From Pradoshia eiseniae (GTDB lineage Bacteria > Bacillota > Bacilli > Bacillales > Pradoshiaceae): a stretch of 62,345 nucleotides of DNA. Below, one piece after another: positions 1-10,530 of this stretch. The position numbers were made by a program, and so were the translations under genes. The stretch covers positions 1-62,345 of the forward strand of contig NZ_PKOZ01000013.1 of the NCBI RefSeq assembly GCF_002946355.1, read 5' to 3'. Each line of letters opens with the position of its first letter. The first letter of the stretch is position 1. A model generated the notes under the pieces. That model saw nothing but the letters and a program-made list of their open reading frames with translations, was not told where the DNA came from and did not search any database.

Positions 1-76
1 GGGGCCTTAGCTCAGCTGGGAGAGCGCCTGCTTTGCACGCAGGAGGTCAGCGGTTCGATCCCGCTAGGCTCCACCA
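1..76 (+). tRNA. tRNA-Ala (anticodon UGC)
   Basis: A complete 76-base tRNA: acceptor GGGGCCT pairs with AGGCTCC (one G-U pair), a D arm with AGCTCAGCTGGGAGAGC, anticodon loop CTTTGCACG carrying TGC, T arm GGTTCGATCC, and an encoded CCA end at 74-76. The UGC anticodon reads GCN alanine codons. It begins at the first base of the window and lies only five bases before the 5S rRNA, so it belongs to an rRNA/tRNA unit that extends to the left. Confidence 0.97.
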
Positions 77-81
77 TATAA

Positions 82-199
<118 letters not shown>

Positions 200-207
200 A
201 CAAAGAG

Positions 208-236
208 ACCAGTTCATTATATGAGCTGGTTTTTTT
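208..236 (+). terminator. Intrinsic terminator of the rRNA/tRNA unit
   Basis: ACCAG at the left pairs with CTGGT at the right around an AT-rich loop that can extend the stem (TTCAT/ATGAG), followed by a run of seven T. It closes the 5S transcript. Confidence 0.85.
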
Positions 237-239
237 GTG

Positions 240-582
240 TTTTATTTACATAGAGAGAAATTCAGAAATGAACTGTACCTTATCTATAAAATGCTCTGGG
301 ATTATCTCTTTGGTTAATATGGCATAAGAAGGGGACGTCGTCAGAGAAGGTCTGCTAAAGGCCGTGCAAGGGGTATAAAGCGTGGACAAAGTGGAGTGCT
401 TCATTTGGCATCCCCATACACAAGTGTATAGTTATCTCAACATTAGTTTTCTTGTGAAGATGCCCAGAAATGTTAGGAATGTAGGTTTCTAATCCTGCTA
501 ATGTGGGTAAAATTTTATTATTGGCTTTCTGTCTGTCTGCAAAAATTTGTATATACATAAAATTAATGTGTGGAGTAATTCG
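240..582. other. Intergenic stretch with no recognised gene
   Basis: About 340 bases between the 5S terminator and the ctsR promoter. One open frame of 67 codons on the minus strand (355-558) has no ribosome binding site and no recognisable similarity. I see no RNA gene, repeat or SigB-type promoter here. Confidence 0.6.
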
Positions 583-611
583 TTGTCAAAATGAGAAAAC
601 TTTTTTATAAT
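583..611 (+). promoter_or_regulatory. SigA promoter of the ctsR operon
   Basis: TTGTCA at 583-588 and TATAAT at 606-611 with a 17-base spacer. The CtsR operator begins four bases after the -10 box, so a bound repressor would cover the transcription start. Confidence 0.85.
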
Positions 612-614
612 TAA

Positions 615-631
615 AGTCAAATATAGTCAAA
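615..631 (+). promoter_or_regulatory. CtsR operator (heptad direct repeat)
   Basis: AGTCAAA at 615-621, three bases, and AGTCAAA at 625-631, an exact match to the CtsR box (RGTCAAA-N3-RGTCAAA). A further partial repeat GTCAAGG follows at 632-638. It implies that the clpC operon is repressed by the product of its own first gene. Confidence 0.92.
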
Positions 632-660
632 GTCAAGGCAGCGAGAGGGGGAGTCAAGCG

Positions 661-1122
661 ATGAAAAATATTTCAGATATTATTGAGGGTTATTTGAAGA
701 ATGTTTTAGAAATGAGCGAAAAGGAATTGGTCGAAATTAAGCGAAGCGAAATTGCTGACAAGTTTCAATGTGTCCCCTCTCAAATCAACTATGTTATTAA
801 CACCCGCTTTACTATTGAACGAGGCTATCTTGTGGAAAGCAAACGTGGCGGAGGCGGATATATTCGAATTATGCGGGTTCAGTCTCATGATAGGGCGCAT
901 CTTATCGAACAGATCAGCAATCTCGTTGGCGATCGGATTTCACAGAGTAATTCCGAGGCGCTGATAGGCCGTCTTGTTGAAGAAGAAGTAGTCTCTCTTA
1001 GGGAAGCGAAGATCATGATGAGCGTTATGGACCGATCGGTTTTGCATTATGATCTGCCTGAGCGTGATGAGCTCAGAGCAAGAATTTTGAAAGCCATGTT
1101 TATGACTTTACGATATAAGTAA
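661..1122 (+). CDS. ctsR: Transcriptional repressor CtsR
   Basis: A 153-residue dimeric repressor of class III heat-shock genes (clpC, clpP, clpE operons). The N-terminal winged helix-turn-helix contains KRSEIADKFQCVPSQINYVI, followed by the glycine-rich wing RGGGGYIRI that acts as the heat sensor in the family. The C-terminal half is the dimerisation region. Length matches the family. ATG follows a GAGGGGGAG ribosome binding site. First gene of an operon with mcsA, mcsB and clpC; the operator upstream indicates autoregulation. Confidence 0.97.
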   Translation: MKNISDIIEGYLKNVLEMSEKELVEIKRSEIADKFQCVPSQINYVINTRFTIERGYLVESKRGGGGYIRIMRVQSHDRAHLIEQISNLVGDRISQSNSEALIGRLVEEEVVSLREAKIMMSVMDRSVLHYDLPERDELRARILKAMFMTLRYK

Positions 1123-1146
1123 GTGATCAGCAAATGAGGTGGAGAG

Positions 1147-1704
1147 ATGCTTTGTCAGGAATGTAATGAGCGGCCGGCTACGCTTCAATTCACGAAGGTC
1201 ATTAATGGGAAGAAGACGGAAGTGAATCTTTGTGAGCATTGTGCGGCGGAGAAGGGAGATATTTTTATGCTCCACGATGGCGGCAATTTGTCTTTCAATA
1301 ATTTACTTTCAGGTCTTTTAAATATGGGACTTGGCATGACGTCGGCGAAGGCGAACCCTGGTTTTGGGGGAGATCAGCTGAAATGTCCTCATTGCCAGTT
1401 GACGTATCGCGAGTTCGTGAATAGCGGCCGTTTTGGTTGCCGGCATTGTTATGAAACATTTGCTTCTTATTTGGAGCCTGTAATAGGCAGGCTTCATGGA
1501 GGTAATGTAAATCATGTGGGCAAGATCCCAAAACGAGCTGGGGGTACCCTTCATATCAGAAAGCAGATTAATGATTTGAAGGCAGATTTGCAAGGATTGA
1601 TTGAAAAAGAGGACTTTGAAAAGGCAGTCCATGTCCGTGATCAAATTCGTCTGCTTGAGAAGGAGATTGAGGAAGAGTCTCAAGAAGGAGGCAGCGAAGG
1701 ATGA
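1147..1704 (+). CDS. mcsA: McsA, zinc-binding activator of the McsB kinase
   Basis: 185 residues, the usual length. N-terminal CxxC pairs (CQEC at 3-6, CEHC near 29) and a second set (CPHC, CRHC near 79-99) form zinc-binding modules; the C-terminus carries a UVR-type motif ([20 protein letters not shown]) found in Clp-interacting proteins. In the family it binds McsB and stimulates arginine phosphorylation, helping relieve CtsR repression and deliver substrates to ClpCP. Its end overlaps mcsB by four bases (ATGA), suggesting coupled translation. Confidence 0.95.
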   Translation: MLCQECNERPATLQFTKVINGKKTEVNLCEHCAAEKGDIFMLHDGGNLSFNNLLSGLLNMGLGMTSAKANPGFGGDQLKCPHCQLTYREFVNSGRFGCRHCYETFASYLEPVIGRLHGGNVNHVGKIPKRAGGTLHIRKQINDLKADLQGLIEKEDFEKAVHVRDQIRLLEKEIEEESQEGGSEG

Positions 1705-2780
1705 CAATTGAGAACTTCATGAACAAGGCGATTAGCCCTTGGATGAATCAAGAAGGCCCCGCATCAGATATCGTAATGAGTTCAAGAGTCCGTCTGGCGC
1801 GAAATGTCAGGGATCTTTCTTTCCCAACTGTTTTTACTGAGGAAGAAGCGGGTAAGATGCTTCGAAAGGTAGAAAATCGACTTGGCGGCCAGTACTTGCC
1901 GGGACTTGGCACATTAGAGATGGTGAGGCTCAAAGAGCTTCAGCCGCTTGAGAGGCAAGTTCTTGTGGAGAAGCATTTAATCAGTCCGCTTCTAGCAAAG
2001 GAGTTTGAGATGGGAGGAGTCCTTATCACCGAGAATGAAGAGGTTAGTATCATGGTGAATGAGGAGGATCATATTCGTATCCAATGCTTGTTTCCTGGTC
2101 TCCAGCTGAGGGAGGCATTGGATGTGGCAAGCCGTATAGACGATTTGCTAGAAAATGAGCTTGATTATGCGTTCGATGAGAAGCTTGGCTATTTGACAAG
2201 CTGCCCAACTAATGTCGGCACAGGCTTACGTGCTTCGGTTATGTTGCATTTGCCTGGGCTGGTACTGACGAGACAAATAGATCGAATCATCTCCGCAATT
2301 AATCAGCTTGGACTTGTCGTGCGAGGCATGTATGGAGAAGGCAGCGAGGCGCTCGGAAATATTTTTCAAATTTCAAACCAAATGACACTTGGAAAGACAG
2401 AAGAGACTATCGCTGAGGACTTGGACAGTGTAGTAAAACAAATAATTATGCAGGAAAAGGTTGCACGTGACACATTGGTGCAATCTTCAAACATACAATT
2501 GGAAGATAGGGTATTCCGCTCATTAGGAATATTATCAAATGCCCGCATCCTCGAATCTAAGGAAGCGGCGAAGTGTTTATCAGATGTCCGCCTGGGAATT
2601 GATTTGGGCTTCATCCCTAATATAACGAAACATATATTAAATGAATTAATGGTCGTAACGCAGCCTGGTTTTTTGCAGCGCTATGCAGGAGGGCCGCTGA
2701 ATCCAAAAGAAAGAGATATCCGAAGAGCTTCTCTCATTCGGGAAAGGCTAGCATTGGAAGATAAACCAAATGAAGAATAG
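1701..2780 (+). CDS. mcsB: Protein-arginine kinase McsB
   Basis: 359-residue phosphagen-kinase-fold enzyme that phosphorylates protein arginines, marking them for ClpC-ClpP degradation and inactivating CtsR. Recognisable segments: SSRVRLARN near residue 30, [13 protein letters not shown] near 170, and a C-terminal RDIRRA, the RDxxRA phosphoarginine-receptor motif used for allosteric activation. Translationally coupled to mcsA and 12 bases before clpC. Confidence 0.96.
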   Translation: MTIENFMNKAISPWMNQEGPASDIVMSSRVRLARNVRDLSFPTVFTEEEAGKMLRKVENRLGGQYLPGLGTLEMVRLKELQPLERQVLVEKHLISPLLAKEFEMGGVLITENEEVSIMVNEEDHIRIQCLFPGLQLREALDVASRIDDLLENELDYAFDEKLGYLTSCPTNVGTGLRASVMLHLPGLVLTRQIDRIISAINQLGLVVRGMYGEGSEALGNIFQISNQMTLGKTEETIAEDLDSVVKQIIMQEKVARDTLVQSSNIQLEDRVFRSLGILSNARILESKEAAKCLSDVRLGIDLGFIPNITKHILNELMVVTQPGFLQRYAGGPLNPKERDIRRASLIRERLALEDKPNEE

Positions 2781-2792
2781 GAGGAACTTATC

Positions 2793-5234
2793 ATGATGTT
2801 TGGTCGATTCACAGAAAGAGCGCAAAAGGTGCTCGCACTTGCACAGGAAGAAGCTATCAGGCTCGGTCATAATAATATCGGCACGGAACATATCTTGCTT
2901 GGATTGGTAAGAGAGGGAGACGGAATTGCTGCTAAGGCCCTCTATGCCCTTGGGCTAAGTCCTGAGAAAATTCAGGAAGAGGTAGAAAATCTCATTGGAA
3001 AGGGTTCAGAAACCGTTCAAACGATTCATTATACACCGCGGGCGAAAAAAGTCATTGAGCTTTCCATGGATGAAGCAAGGAAACTTGGCCATTCCTATGT
3101 AGGAACAGAGCATGTTCTCCTAGGATTGATTCGAGAAGGTGAAGGTGTTGCAGCAAGAGTGCTGAATAACTTAGGTGTAAGCCTCAATAAAGCAAGACAG
3201 CAAGTATTGCAATTGCTAGGCAGCAATGAATCCGGGATTAATCAAGGCGGAGCCTCCTCTGCTGCAAGCACGCCTACACTCGATAGCCTTGCGCGTGATT
3301 TAACAGCCATTGCTAGAGAGGGAAGCCTTGATCCTGTTATCGGGAGAGGAAAAGAAATTCAGCGTGTTATCGAAGTGCTAAGCCGCCGCACGAAGAATAA
3401 CCCGGTTTTGATTGGGGAGCCTGGTGTGGGTAAAACAGCCATAGCTGAAGGATTGGCTCAACAAATCGTCAATAATGAGGTGCCGGAGATCTTGCGTGAT
3501 AAACGGGTGATGACGCTTGATATGGGTACGGTTGTTGCCGGCACAAAGTACCGGGGTGAATTTGAGGACCGACTCAAGAAGGTTATGGATGAAATCCGCG
3601 CTGCCGGCAATGTCATTCTCTTTATTGATGAGCTTCATACCTTAATTGGTGCTGGAGGAGCTGAGGGTGCCATTGATGCATCAAATATCCTGAAGCCATC
3701 ACTCGCGCGCGGTGAGCTGCAATGTATTGGTGCGACAACACTTGATGAATACCGCAAATATATCGAGAAGGACGCAGCTCTTGAGCGCCGGTTCCAGCCG
3801 ATCCAAGTAGATGAGCCGACCATTGAGGAGTCCATCCAAATCTTAAAAGGTCTTCGTGATCGTTATGAGGCTCATCACCGCGTCTCCATAACCGATGAGG
3901 CGATTGATGCAGCTGTGAAGCTTTCTGACCGCTATATTTCAGATAGATTCCTGCCGGATAAGGCGATTGACTTAATTGATGAATCTGGGTCAAAGGTTCG
4001 CCTTCGCTCTTATACTACACCACCTAATTTGAAGGAGCTTGAGGTGCGACTTGAGGAAGCCCGCAAGGAAAAGGATGCCGCTGTTCAAAGCCAAGAATTC
4101 GAGAAGGCTGCATCTTTACGTGATATGGAACAAAAATTGCGCGAAGAGCTTGAGAATACAAAGCGCAATTGGAAAGAAAAGCAGGGCAAGGAAAACAGCG
4201 AGGTTACGGTTAATGATATTGCCGATGTTGTCTCCAGCTGGACAGGAATTCCGGTTACGAAGCTTGCCCAAACGGAATCTGATAAATTATTGAATATGGA
4301 GGAAATCCTCCATAACCGTGTCATTGGCCAAGAGGAGGCTGTCAAAGCCATTTCGAAGGCAGTCCGCAGGGCGAGAGCGGGACTTAAGGATCCGAAGCGT
4401 CCAATTGGATCATTCATCTTCTTAGGGCCTACAGGTGTTGGTAAAACAGAGCTTGCAAGAGCGCTTGCTGAGTCCATGTTCGGAGATGAGGATGCCATGA
4501 TCCGGATTGATATGTCTGAATATATGGAGAAACATTCAACTTCCCGTCTCGTCGGTTCGCCTCCGGGTTATGTCGGCTATGAGGAAGGCGGTCAATTAAC
4601 GGAAAAAGTCCGACGCAAGCCTTATTCTGTTGTATTGCTCGATGAGATTGAGAAGGCGCATCCGGATGTATTCAACATTCTTTTGCAAGTATTAGAAGAT
4701 GGAAGGCTGACAGATTCAAAAGGCCGAACAGTGGACTTCCGAAACACCATTCTGATCATGACCTCAAACGTTGGGGCTCATAGCCTTAAGAAGAACCGCT
4801 ATGTTGGTTTCAATATGCAGGATCAAGGCCAGGATTACAAGGATATGAAAGGCCAAGTCATGGATGAGCTCAAACGGGCTTTCCGTCCAGAGTTCTTGAA
4901 CAGGATTGATGAGATTATTGTCTTCCATGCTCTTGAGAAAAAACACTTAAAAGAAATCGTAACACTGCTTGGAGACCAATTAATTAAGCGCCTGAAGGAA
5001 CAGGAAATTGAATTGGAGCTTTCAGAAGCTGCCAAGGAGAAAATTGCAGAAGAGGGCTATGATCCGGATTATGGAGCTCGCCCGCTTAGAAGAGCCTTGC
5101 AAAAACATGTAGAGGACTTCTTGTCTGAAGAGCTTTTAAGAGGCAATATAGATAAAGGAAAGCGAATTATCATTGATGTGGAAAATGGCGAATTCGCCGC
5201 GAAGGCTGGTGAAAAGAGCCTGGCAAGTAAGTAA
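2793..5234 (+). CDS. clpC: ATP-dependent Clp protease ATP-binding subunit ClpC
   Basis: 813-residue Hsp100 unfoldase that works with ClpP. Order: double Clp-N repeat (residues about 1-145), AAA+ module 1 with Walker A GEPGVGKT, a middle coiled-coil (UVR-like) region around 410-470, AAA+ module 2 with Walker A GPTGVGKT and Walker [13 protein letters not shown], and a C-terminal D2 small domain. ATG-ATG at the start; the first follows GGAGG by seven bases. Last gene of the ctsR operon; an intrinsic terminator follows. Confidence 0.97.
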   Translation: MMFGRFTERAQKVLALAQEEAIRLGHNNIGTEHILLGLVREGDGIAAKALYALGLSPEKIQEEVENLIGKGSETVQTIHYTPRAKKVIELSMDEARKLGHSYVGTEHVLLGLIREGEGVAARVLNNLGVSLNKARQQVLQLLGSNESGINQGGASSAASTPTLDSLARDLTAIAREGSLDPVIGRGKEIQRVIEVLSRRTKNNPVLIGEPGVGKTAIAEGLAQQIVNNEVPEILRDKRVMTLDMGTVVAGTKYRGEFEDRLKKVMDEIRAAGNVILFIDELHTLIGAGGAEGAIDASNILKPSLARGELQCIGATTLDEYRKYIEKDAALERRFQPIQVDEPTIEESIQILKGLRDRYEAHHRVSITDEAIDAAVKLSDRYISDRFLPDKAIDLIDESGSKVRLRSYTTPPNLKELEVRLEEARKEKDAAVQSQEFEKAASLRDMEQKLREELENTKRNWKEKQGKENSEVTVNDIADVVSSWTGIPVTKLAQTESDKLLNMEEILHNRVIGQEEAVKAISKAVRRARAGLKDPKRPIGSFIFLGPTGVGKTELARALAESMFGDEDAMIRIDMSEYMEKHSTSRLVGSPPGYVGYEEGGQLTEKVRRKPYSVVLLDEIEKAHPDVFNILLQVLEDGRLTDSKGRTVDFRNTILIMTSNVGAHSLKKNRYVGFNMQDQGQDYKDMKGQVMDELKRAFRPEFLNRIDEIIVFHALEKKHLKEIVTLLGDQLIKRLKEQEIELELSEAAKEKIAEEGYDPDYGARPLRRALQKHVEDFLSEELLRGNIDKGKRIIIDVENGEFAAKAGEKSLASK

Positions 5235-5245
5235 GGCAAAATAAG

Positions 5246-5283
5246 AAGGGCACTTCCTGTATTTGGATTGTGCCCTTTCCTTT
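5246..5283 (+). terminator. Terminator of the ctsR-clpC operon
   Basis: AAGGGCAC at 5246-5253 pairs with GTGCCCTT at 5270-5277 around a 16-base loop, followed by a T-rich tail. Confidence 0.85.
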
Positions 5284-5512
5284 CATTGAAAAATAACTAC
5301 CCTGTATGGATTAGAGGATGGTGCTTTTAGCTTTTGATAAGCGGGTATAATCTTTCTATCTCACCATACGGATCCGCACATAGCCAATTAGGGTCCTCAT
5401 CTATATTTACTTCTAACACATATCATTGAGAAGACATTTCCATACGAGTATATGAATTGAAAAAGGGAGCGGGTAAAGCCTGCCTGCACCGTAAGAGAGG
5501 ATACGTACATTT

Positions 5513-6892
5513 ATGGCAAAGAAAAAAACGAAGTTCATTTGTCAGTCTTGCGGCTACGAATCTCCTAAATGGATGGGGAGATGCCCGGGGTGTAACGGCT
5601 GGAATACGATGACAGAGGAAGTTGAAATCACAGCTTCAAAAAATCAGCGCAGGACAGCTTTTGCCCATACAGATCAGCCGATGTCCAAACCAGTATCAAT
5701 TATGACGGTTGGTACTGAGCAAGAACCAAGAGTCATGACAGATTCACGTGAGCTAAACCGTGTACTTGGGGGCGGCATCGTCCCAGGGTCATTATTGCTA
5801 ATAGGGGGAGACCCAGGGATTGGAAAATCTACCTTGCTTCTTCAAGTGTCAGCTCAATTAGCGAGGAAAGATTATGATGTCTTATACATATCCGGAGAAG
5901 AATCTGTCAAGCAGACAAAGCTGCGTGCCGTCCGCTTGGGTGTCACATCTGACCACTTATTCGTTTATTCAGAAACTGATATGTCGATGATTGAACAATC
6001 GATTGAGGAGATCGACCCAGATTTCGTGATTATCGACTCCATTCAAACTGTCTTCCATCCAGATGTCACCTCCGCACCGGGTAGCGTATCCCAAGTGCGT
6101 GAATGTACAGCTGAACTGATGAGGCTGGCGAAGACGAAGGGCATTGCCATTTTTATTGTTGGTCATGTGACGAAAGAGGGCAATATAGCGGGTCCGCGTC
6201 TTTTGGAGCATATGGTGGATACCGTTTTATATTTTGAGGGAGAAAGGCATCACACATTCCGCATTCTACGGGCGGTCAAGAATCGTTTCGGCTCAACCAA
6301 TGAGATGGGAATTTTCGAAATGAAGGAAGAAGGACTGGAAGAAGTCATGAATCCCTCCGAAATATTCCTTGAGGAACGCTCTCAGGGAGCGGCTGGGTCT
6401 ACCGTCGTAGCCTCAATGGAAGGAACAAGACCCATTTTGGTTGAGATTCAAGCATTGATTTCCCCGTCAATTTTTCCAAATCCAAGGCGGATGGCAACCG
6501 GCATTGATCACAATCGCGTTTCCTTGCTGATGGCTGTTCTTGAGAAGAGAGTCGGACTGCTATTGCAAAACCAAGATGCTTACTTGAAGGTCACAGGAGG
6601 GGTAAAGCTTGGAGAACCAGCAGTTGACCTTGCTGTTATTGTCAGTATTGCTTCTGGGTTTCGTGATGTGCCGACCAAAGCAACGGATTGCATTGTCGGT
6701 GAGGTAGGACTTACAGGTGAGGTTCGCAGGGTTTCGCGAATAGAGCAACGAGTGAAAGAAGCGGCTAAACTCGGATTTGAACGTATTATCATACCAGCCA
6801 ATAATTTGAGCGGCTGGACACCGCCTTCTGATATTGAGGTTATTGGTGTAAGTACAGTGAGTGAAGCATTGAAATATGCATTAGGAGGTTAA
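5513..6892 (+). CDS. radA: DNA repair protein RadA (branch-migrating helicase)
   Basis: 459 residues, the family length. N-terminal zinc finger [18 protein letters not shown] (residues about 10-27), a RecA-like core with Walker [11 protein letters not shown] near 100, the RadA-specific [10 protein letters not shown] motif, and a C-terminal Lon-like domain. Processes recombination intermediates and, in bacilli, affects DisA activity. It sits four bases upstream of disA, so the two are co-transcribed. The start has only a weak, distant ribosome binding site (AGAGAGGA), and 5284-5512 shows no clear promoter apart from a lone TATAAT at 5346. Confidence 0.95.
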   Translation: MAKKKTKFICQSCGYESPKWMGRCPGCNGWNTMTEEVEITASKNQRRTAFAHTDQPMSKPVSIMTVGTEQEPRVMTDSRELNRVLGGGIVPGSLLLIGGDPGIGKSTLLLQVSAQLARKDYDVLYISGEESVKQTKLRAVRLGVTSDHLFVYSETDMSMIEQSIEEIDPDFVIIDSIQTVFHPDVTSAPGSVSQVRECTAELMRLAKTKGIAIFIVGHVTKEGNIAGPRLLEHMVDTVLYFEGERHHTFRILRAVKNRFGSTNEMGIFEMKEEGLEEVMNPSEIFLEERSQGAAGSTVVASMEGTRPILVEIQALISPSIFPNPRRMATGIDHNRVSLLMAVLEKRVGLLLQNQDAYLKVTGGVKLGEPAVDLAVIVSIASGFRDVPTKATDCIVGEVGLTGEVRRVSRIEQRVKEAAKLGFERIIIPANNLSGWTPPSDIEVIGVSTVSEALKYALGG

Positions 6893-6896
6893 ATAG

Positions 6897-7958
6897 ATGG
6901 ATAAAAAGGTAGTCGAACGGGATAAATCTCAGATTATACAGCTTGTAGCCCCGGGGACGCCGCTGAGAGAAGGCTTGGACAATGTATTGCGGGCCAATAC
7001 AGGAGGCCTGATTGTTGTAGGCTATAATGATAAGGTGAAAGGCCTTGTCGACGGAGGGTTTAAGATTGGCTGCCCGTTTTCACCAAGCTATTTGTATGAG
7101 CTTGCGAAAATGGACGGGGCCATTATCTTGAATGATAAGATTGATACCATTATGTTCGCGAATGCGCATTTGGTCCCGGACAAGACGATTCCTTCTATGG
7201 AGACAGGTATGCGTCACCGGACGGCTGAGCGAATTGCAAAGGAAACAAAATCACTTGTAATTGCTATTTCACAGCGTCGCAATATCATTACTCTGTATCA
7301 AGGGAATTTCCGCTATGCGCTGAAAGAGCTGTCAGTCATTTTGACGAAAGCGAATCAGGCGATGCAAACGCTGGAAAAATATCGTTCTGTTCTGGAGGAA
7401 AGTATCCAAAACTTAACGAAGCTTGAGTTCGAGGAGCTTGTCACGTTTGGTGATCTCACACATGTGTTAAATCGCCTAATTATGGTGATTCGCATTAAAA
7501 CAGAGTTATTATCTTATATGAATGAGTTAGGAGTAGAAGGAAGGTTGCTGCGTCTTCAACTGAAGGAAATGCTGAGCAGCGTTGAGCAAGAAGCGCTTCA
7601 TATTCTTAAAGACTATCATCAGGACCCAGATGCCTGCTCTCCTGAGAAGGTGTTTGAGCTGTTAGGAGAAATGTCACAGTCTGAGGTCATTGAGGATACA
7701 GCCCTGATGAAGGCGCTGGGTTATCCGGGAGCTATGCCGCCTGAACAATCAGTAGCGCCATGCGGCTATCGTGCCTTGCATAAGATTCCTAGGCTGCCTC
7801 TTTCCATAATCCAAAATCTTGTTAAGACCTTTGAAACATTGCCTGGTTTAATGAAGGCCAGCGTTGAGAATCTAGATGAAGTAGAGGGAATTGGCGAAGT
7901 ACGGGCGAAGAAGATTCATCAAGGGTTAAAAAATCTTAAAAGTGTCAATAAATTATAA
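6897..7958 (+). CDS. disA: DNA integrity scanning protein DisA, diadenylate cyclase
   Basis: 353 residues. Makes c-di-AMP from two ATP. The DAC domain (about 1-145) keeps both catalytic motifs, DGA at 73-75 and RHR at 106-108; a helical spine follows and a helix-hairpin-helix DNA-binding domain ends the protein ([13 protein letters not shown]). Octameric in the family, scans DNA and stops at branched structures. AGGAGG ribosome binding site overlaps the end of radA. Confidence 0.97.
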   Translation: MDKKVVERDKSQIIQLVAPGTPLREGLDNVLRANTGGLIVVGYNDKVKGLVDGGFKIGCPFSPSYLYELAKMDGAIILNDKIDTIMFANAHLVPDKTIPSMETGMRHRTAERIAKETKSLVIAISQRRNIITLYQGNFRYALKELSVILTKANQAMQTLEKYRSVLEESIQNLTKLEFEELVTFGDLTHVLNRLIMVIRIKTELLSYMNELGVEGRLLRLQLKEMLSSVEQEALHILKDYHQDPDACSPEKVFELLGEMSQSEVIEDTALMKALGYPGAMPPEQSVAPCGYRALHKIPRLPLSIIQNLVKTFETLPGLMKASVENLDEVEGIGEVRAKKIHQGLKNLKSVNKL

Positions 7959-8161
7959 AAGAGAGAATTGAGAGGTTTCTGACATATCACTGACATACAA
8001 GAGGGTATAATGAAAGAATATAAGCGGGAAAATATCAGTAACATCATGGATTCGGAAAATGTTACAGGCTGTTTACAAGACGTTTACAGGTTCGCTTTTC
8101 CAGGGAAATAAGTATGATGGGTATTACTGCTCGTTTATAATTAATATAGGAGGTGAAAAGA

Positions 8162-9256
8162 ATGTTGAAAAGAATACTGCAAATCTGTTTCATATTCATA
8201 GGCGGGGCACTAGGTATGGCCACTTTTCCGGAGTTATTACCATTAATCAATGTCGATAATGAGTTTTTAACAAATCCGATCTCTTCTGCTATTTTAGGTG
8301 CAATTATATTCTATCTCATTACTTTTTGGTTGGTTGACTATGTTGCCCATTTTATTAAATGGATTGAGGAGCAATTATTGATTGCCCCTATAACAGATAT
8401 TATTTTTGGAAGCCTCGGTTTATTAGTTGGGCTTTTGCTGGCATTTTTAATTACATTGCCGCTGAATTCCGTGCCTATTCCAATCTTAAATACCGTTTCA
8501 CCAATTCTTTTGACATTAATATGCGGCTATTTAGGATTTCAGGTCGGATTTAAGAAAAGGGATGAGCTAACGAGACTTGTTACGAATCCTGTAAAGGCGA
8601 AGAAAAAAGGCTCTGAGCGAGATGGAGACAGCTTAGAAGAAACTCCGGTCAAGAGAAAGGTTCTTGACACGAGTGTCATTATTGACGGTCGTATCGCCGA
8701 TATTTGTAAGACGGGTTTTCTAGAGGGACCGATTGTCATTCCGCAGTTTGTGCTTGGAGAGCTGCAGCATATTGCAGATTCGTCTGATGCACTGAAGCGG
8801 ACTCGCGGGCGCAGAGGCTTGGATATCTTGAACAAGATTCAAAAGGAACTCCCAATCGAAGTGGAAATGTATGAGGGAGACTTTGAGGAAATCCCTGAAG
8901 TGGATAGCAAGCTTGTTAAATTGGCAAAAACGATTGATGGGATTGTGGTCACAAACGATTTCAATTTAAATAAGGTATGTGAATTTCAGAATGTCCAAGT
9001 ATTGAATATCAATGAATTGGCCAACGCTGTTAAGCCGGTCGTCATCCCAGGCGAGGAGATGAATGTCCAGGTCATTAAGGACGGCAAGGAGCAGAATCAA
9101 GGAGTTGCCTACTTAGATGATGGTACAATGATTGTAGTCGAGGATGGACGGAATTATATTGGCAAGAGGATTGACGTTATCGTGACTTCGGTGCTGCAGA
9201 CATCTGCTGGACGGATGATATTCGCGAAACCGAAATTATTAGAAAGAGCTCTTTGA
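8162..9256 (+). CDS. yacL: PIN/TRAM domain membrane protein (YacL family)
   Basis: 364 residues from the ATG at 8162. A GTG at 8153 is in frame but lies inside the AGGAGGTG ribosome binding site, so the ATG is preferred. Four membrane helices (about 5-22, 40-62, 77-98, 108-128) precede a PIN nuclease-like domain starting [12 protein letters not shown] and a C-terminal TRAM domain. The conserved acidic PIN residues suggest RNase activity at the membrane, but the role is not established. An isolated TATAAT at 8006-8011 may be its own -10 box. Confidence 0.92.
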   Translation: MLKRILQICFIFIGGALGMATFPELLPLINVDNEFLTNPISSAILGAIIFYLITFWLVDYVAHFIKWIEEQLLIAPITDIIFGSLGLLVGLLLAFLITLPLNSVPIPILNTVSPILLTLICGYLGFQVGFKKRDELTRLVTNPVKAKKKGSERDGDSLEETPVKRKVLDTSVIIDGRIADICKTGFLEGPIVIPQFVLGELQHIADSSDALKRTRGRRGLDILNKIQKELPIEVEMYEGDFEEIPEVDSKLVKLAKTIDGIVVTNDFNLNKVCEFQNVQVLNINELANAVKPVVIPGEEMNVQVIKDGKEQNQGVAYLDDGTMIVVEDGRNYIGKRIDVIVTSVLQTSAGRMIFAKPKLLERAL

Positions 9257-9280
9257 GCAGAATCAAGGGGTAGAATCAGA

Positions 9281-9979
9281 ATGAAGTATGAAGTTATTAT
9301 TCCAGCCGCTGGGCAGGGGAAGAGGATGAAGGCGGGCCGAAATAAGCTCTGGATTGAGCTTGAGGGAGAGCCCATCATATCTCATACATTGCGCCGTTTT
9401 AGCACAGACGAAAACTGTCTGCGAATCCTTCTTGTTGTGAATTCTTCTGAAGAGAATGACTTTCGGGAGCTGATAGAGCAATTAGAACTGCCCGTTCCAA
9501 TTGAGCTTATCCATGGAGGGAGCGAGAGACAATACAGCGTAAAGAATGCAGTTGATTCCCTAACGGAAGATACCGGGATTGTCCTAGTCCATGATGGAGC
9601 AAGACCATTCATTTCACGGGAGTTGATTACAGAGCTTACGAAGGATGCCGCTCTTCATGGAGCAAGCGTGCTCGCCGTTCCGGTAAAGGATACCATTAAA
9701 CAGGCAGGCGGAGCATTTATTACGCAAACAATTGAGCGTTCAAGCTTGTGGGCTATTCAAACCCCACAGGCTTTTCGTGTGTCATTGCTAAAACATGCTC
9801 ACAGGCAAGCCGAAGAAGAGAGGTTCCTTGGGACAGATGATGCGAGTCTTTTAGAGCGGCTAGGTATGCCGGTGGCAATCACAGAAGGAAATTACGATAA
9901 TATCAAAATTACAACTCCAGAGGATTTATATTTTGCAAAGGCTATTCTGGAGAAGGATAAAGGAGTCCAACATGATTAG
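9281..9979 (+). CDS. ispD: 2-C-methyl-D-erythritol 4-phosphate cytidylyltransferase
   Basis: 232 residues, third step of the MEP isoprenoid pathway (CTP plus MEP to CDP-ME). Nucleotide-binding N-terminus [15 protein letters not shown] and the conserved [10 protein letters not shown]. Ends inside ispF by eight bases, so the two successive-step pathway enzymes are translationally coupled (IspE lies between them in the pathway and is not here). Confidence 0.96.
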   Translation: MKYEVIIPAAGQGKRMKAGRNKLWIELEGEPIISHTLRRFSTDENCLRILLVVNSSEENDFRELIEQLELPVPIELIHGGSERQYSVKNAVDSLTEDTGIVLVHDGARPFISRELITELTKDAALHGASVLAVPVKDTIKQAGGAFITQTIERSSLWAIQTPQAFRVSLLKHAHRQAEEERFLGTDDASLLERLGMPVAITEGNYDNIKITTPEDLYFAKAILEKDKGVQHD

Positions 9980-10448
9980 AATAGGGCAAGGTTTTGATGT
10001 ACATCAATTAGTGGAAGGCCGTCCATTAATCATCGGAGGTATAACGATTCCTTATGAAAAAGGGCTGCTTGGCCATTCAGATGCAGATGTTTTGTTACAT
10101 ACTGTAGCAGATGCTGTGTTAGGAGCACTGGCAGAGGGGGATATCGGCAAGCATTTCCCTGATACGGATATGGCGTTTAAGGATGCTGATTCAAAGGTAC
10201 TCCTCAAAGAGGTGTGGAAGATTGCCAAGGAAAAAGGCTATAAGCTTGGCAATATTGATTGTACGATTATTGCCGAGCGTCCGAAAATGCGTCCGTACAT
10301 TGATCAGATGAGAGAAGTGATCGCAGGGCTGCTAGAGGCTTCTGTTGAACAGGTGAATGTGAAGGCGACAACAACAGAAAAACTCGGTTTTCCGGGAAGA
10401 GGAGAGGGAATTGCCTCGCAGGCGGCTGTCCTTTTAGTAAAAGAATGA
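9972..10448 (+). CDS. ispF: 2-C-methyl-D-erythritol 2,4-cyclodiphosphate synthase
   Basis: 158 residues starting [13 protein letters not shown], the exact family length; an in-frame upstream TTG at 9933 lies within ispD and is not needed. Metal ligands D8 and H10 (DVH) and H42 (HSDAD) are present, as is [11 protein letters not shown]. Ribosome binding site AAAGGAG lies inside ispD. Confidence 0.96.
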   Translation: MIRIGQGFDVHQLVEGRPLIIGGITIPYEKGLLGHSDADVLLHTVADAVLGALAEGDIGKHFPDTDMAFKDADSKVLLKEVWKIAKEKGYKLGNIDCTIIAERPKMRPYIDQMREVIAGLLEASVEQVNVKATTTEKLGFPGRGEGIASQAAVLLVKE

Positions 10449-10479
10449 GGTCGAGCGGTTTTCTTCCTTTATGAATTAG

Positions 10480-10488
10480 TGTTAAAAT
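10480..10488 (+). promoter_or_regulatory. Candidate extended -10 promoter of gltX
   Basis: TGT followed by TAAAAT forms an extended -10 element about 40 bases upstream of gltX. No good -35 hexamer is present at the right distance. Confidence 0.45.
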
Positions 10489-10530
10489 GAACCCACATTA
10501 GTTACTTTATCTTTTTGGGAGGAAAAAAGA

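Noticed and set aside
355-558. 67-codon open frame on the minus strand before ctsR
   Set aside because: No ribosome binding site, no recognisable similarity, composition like random intergenic DNA.
540-660. SigB promoter for the ctsR operon
   Set aside because: No GTTTAA or GGGTAT-like pair at suitable spacing; only the SigA promoter is convincing.
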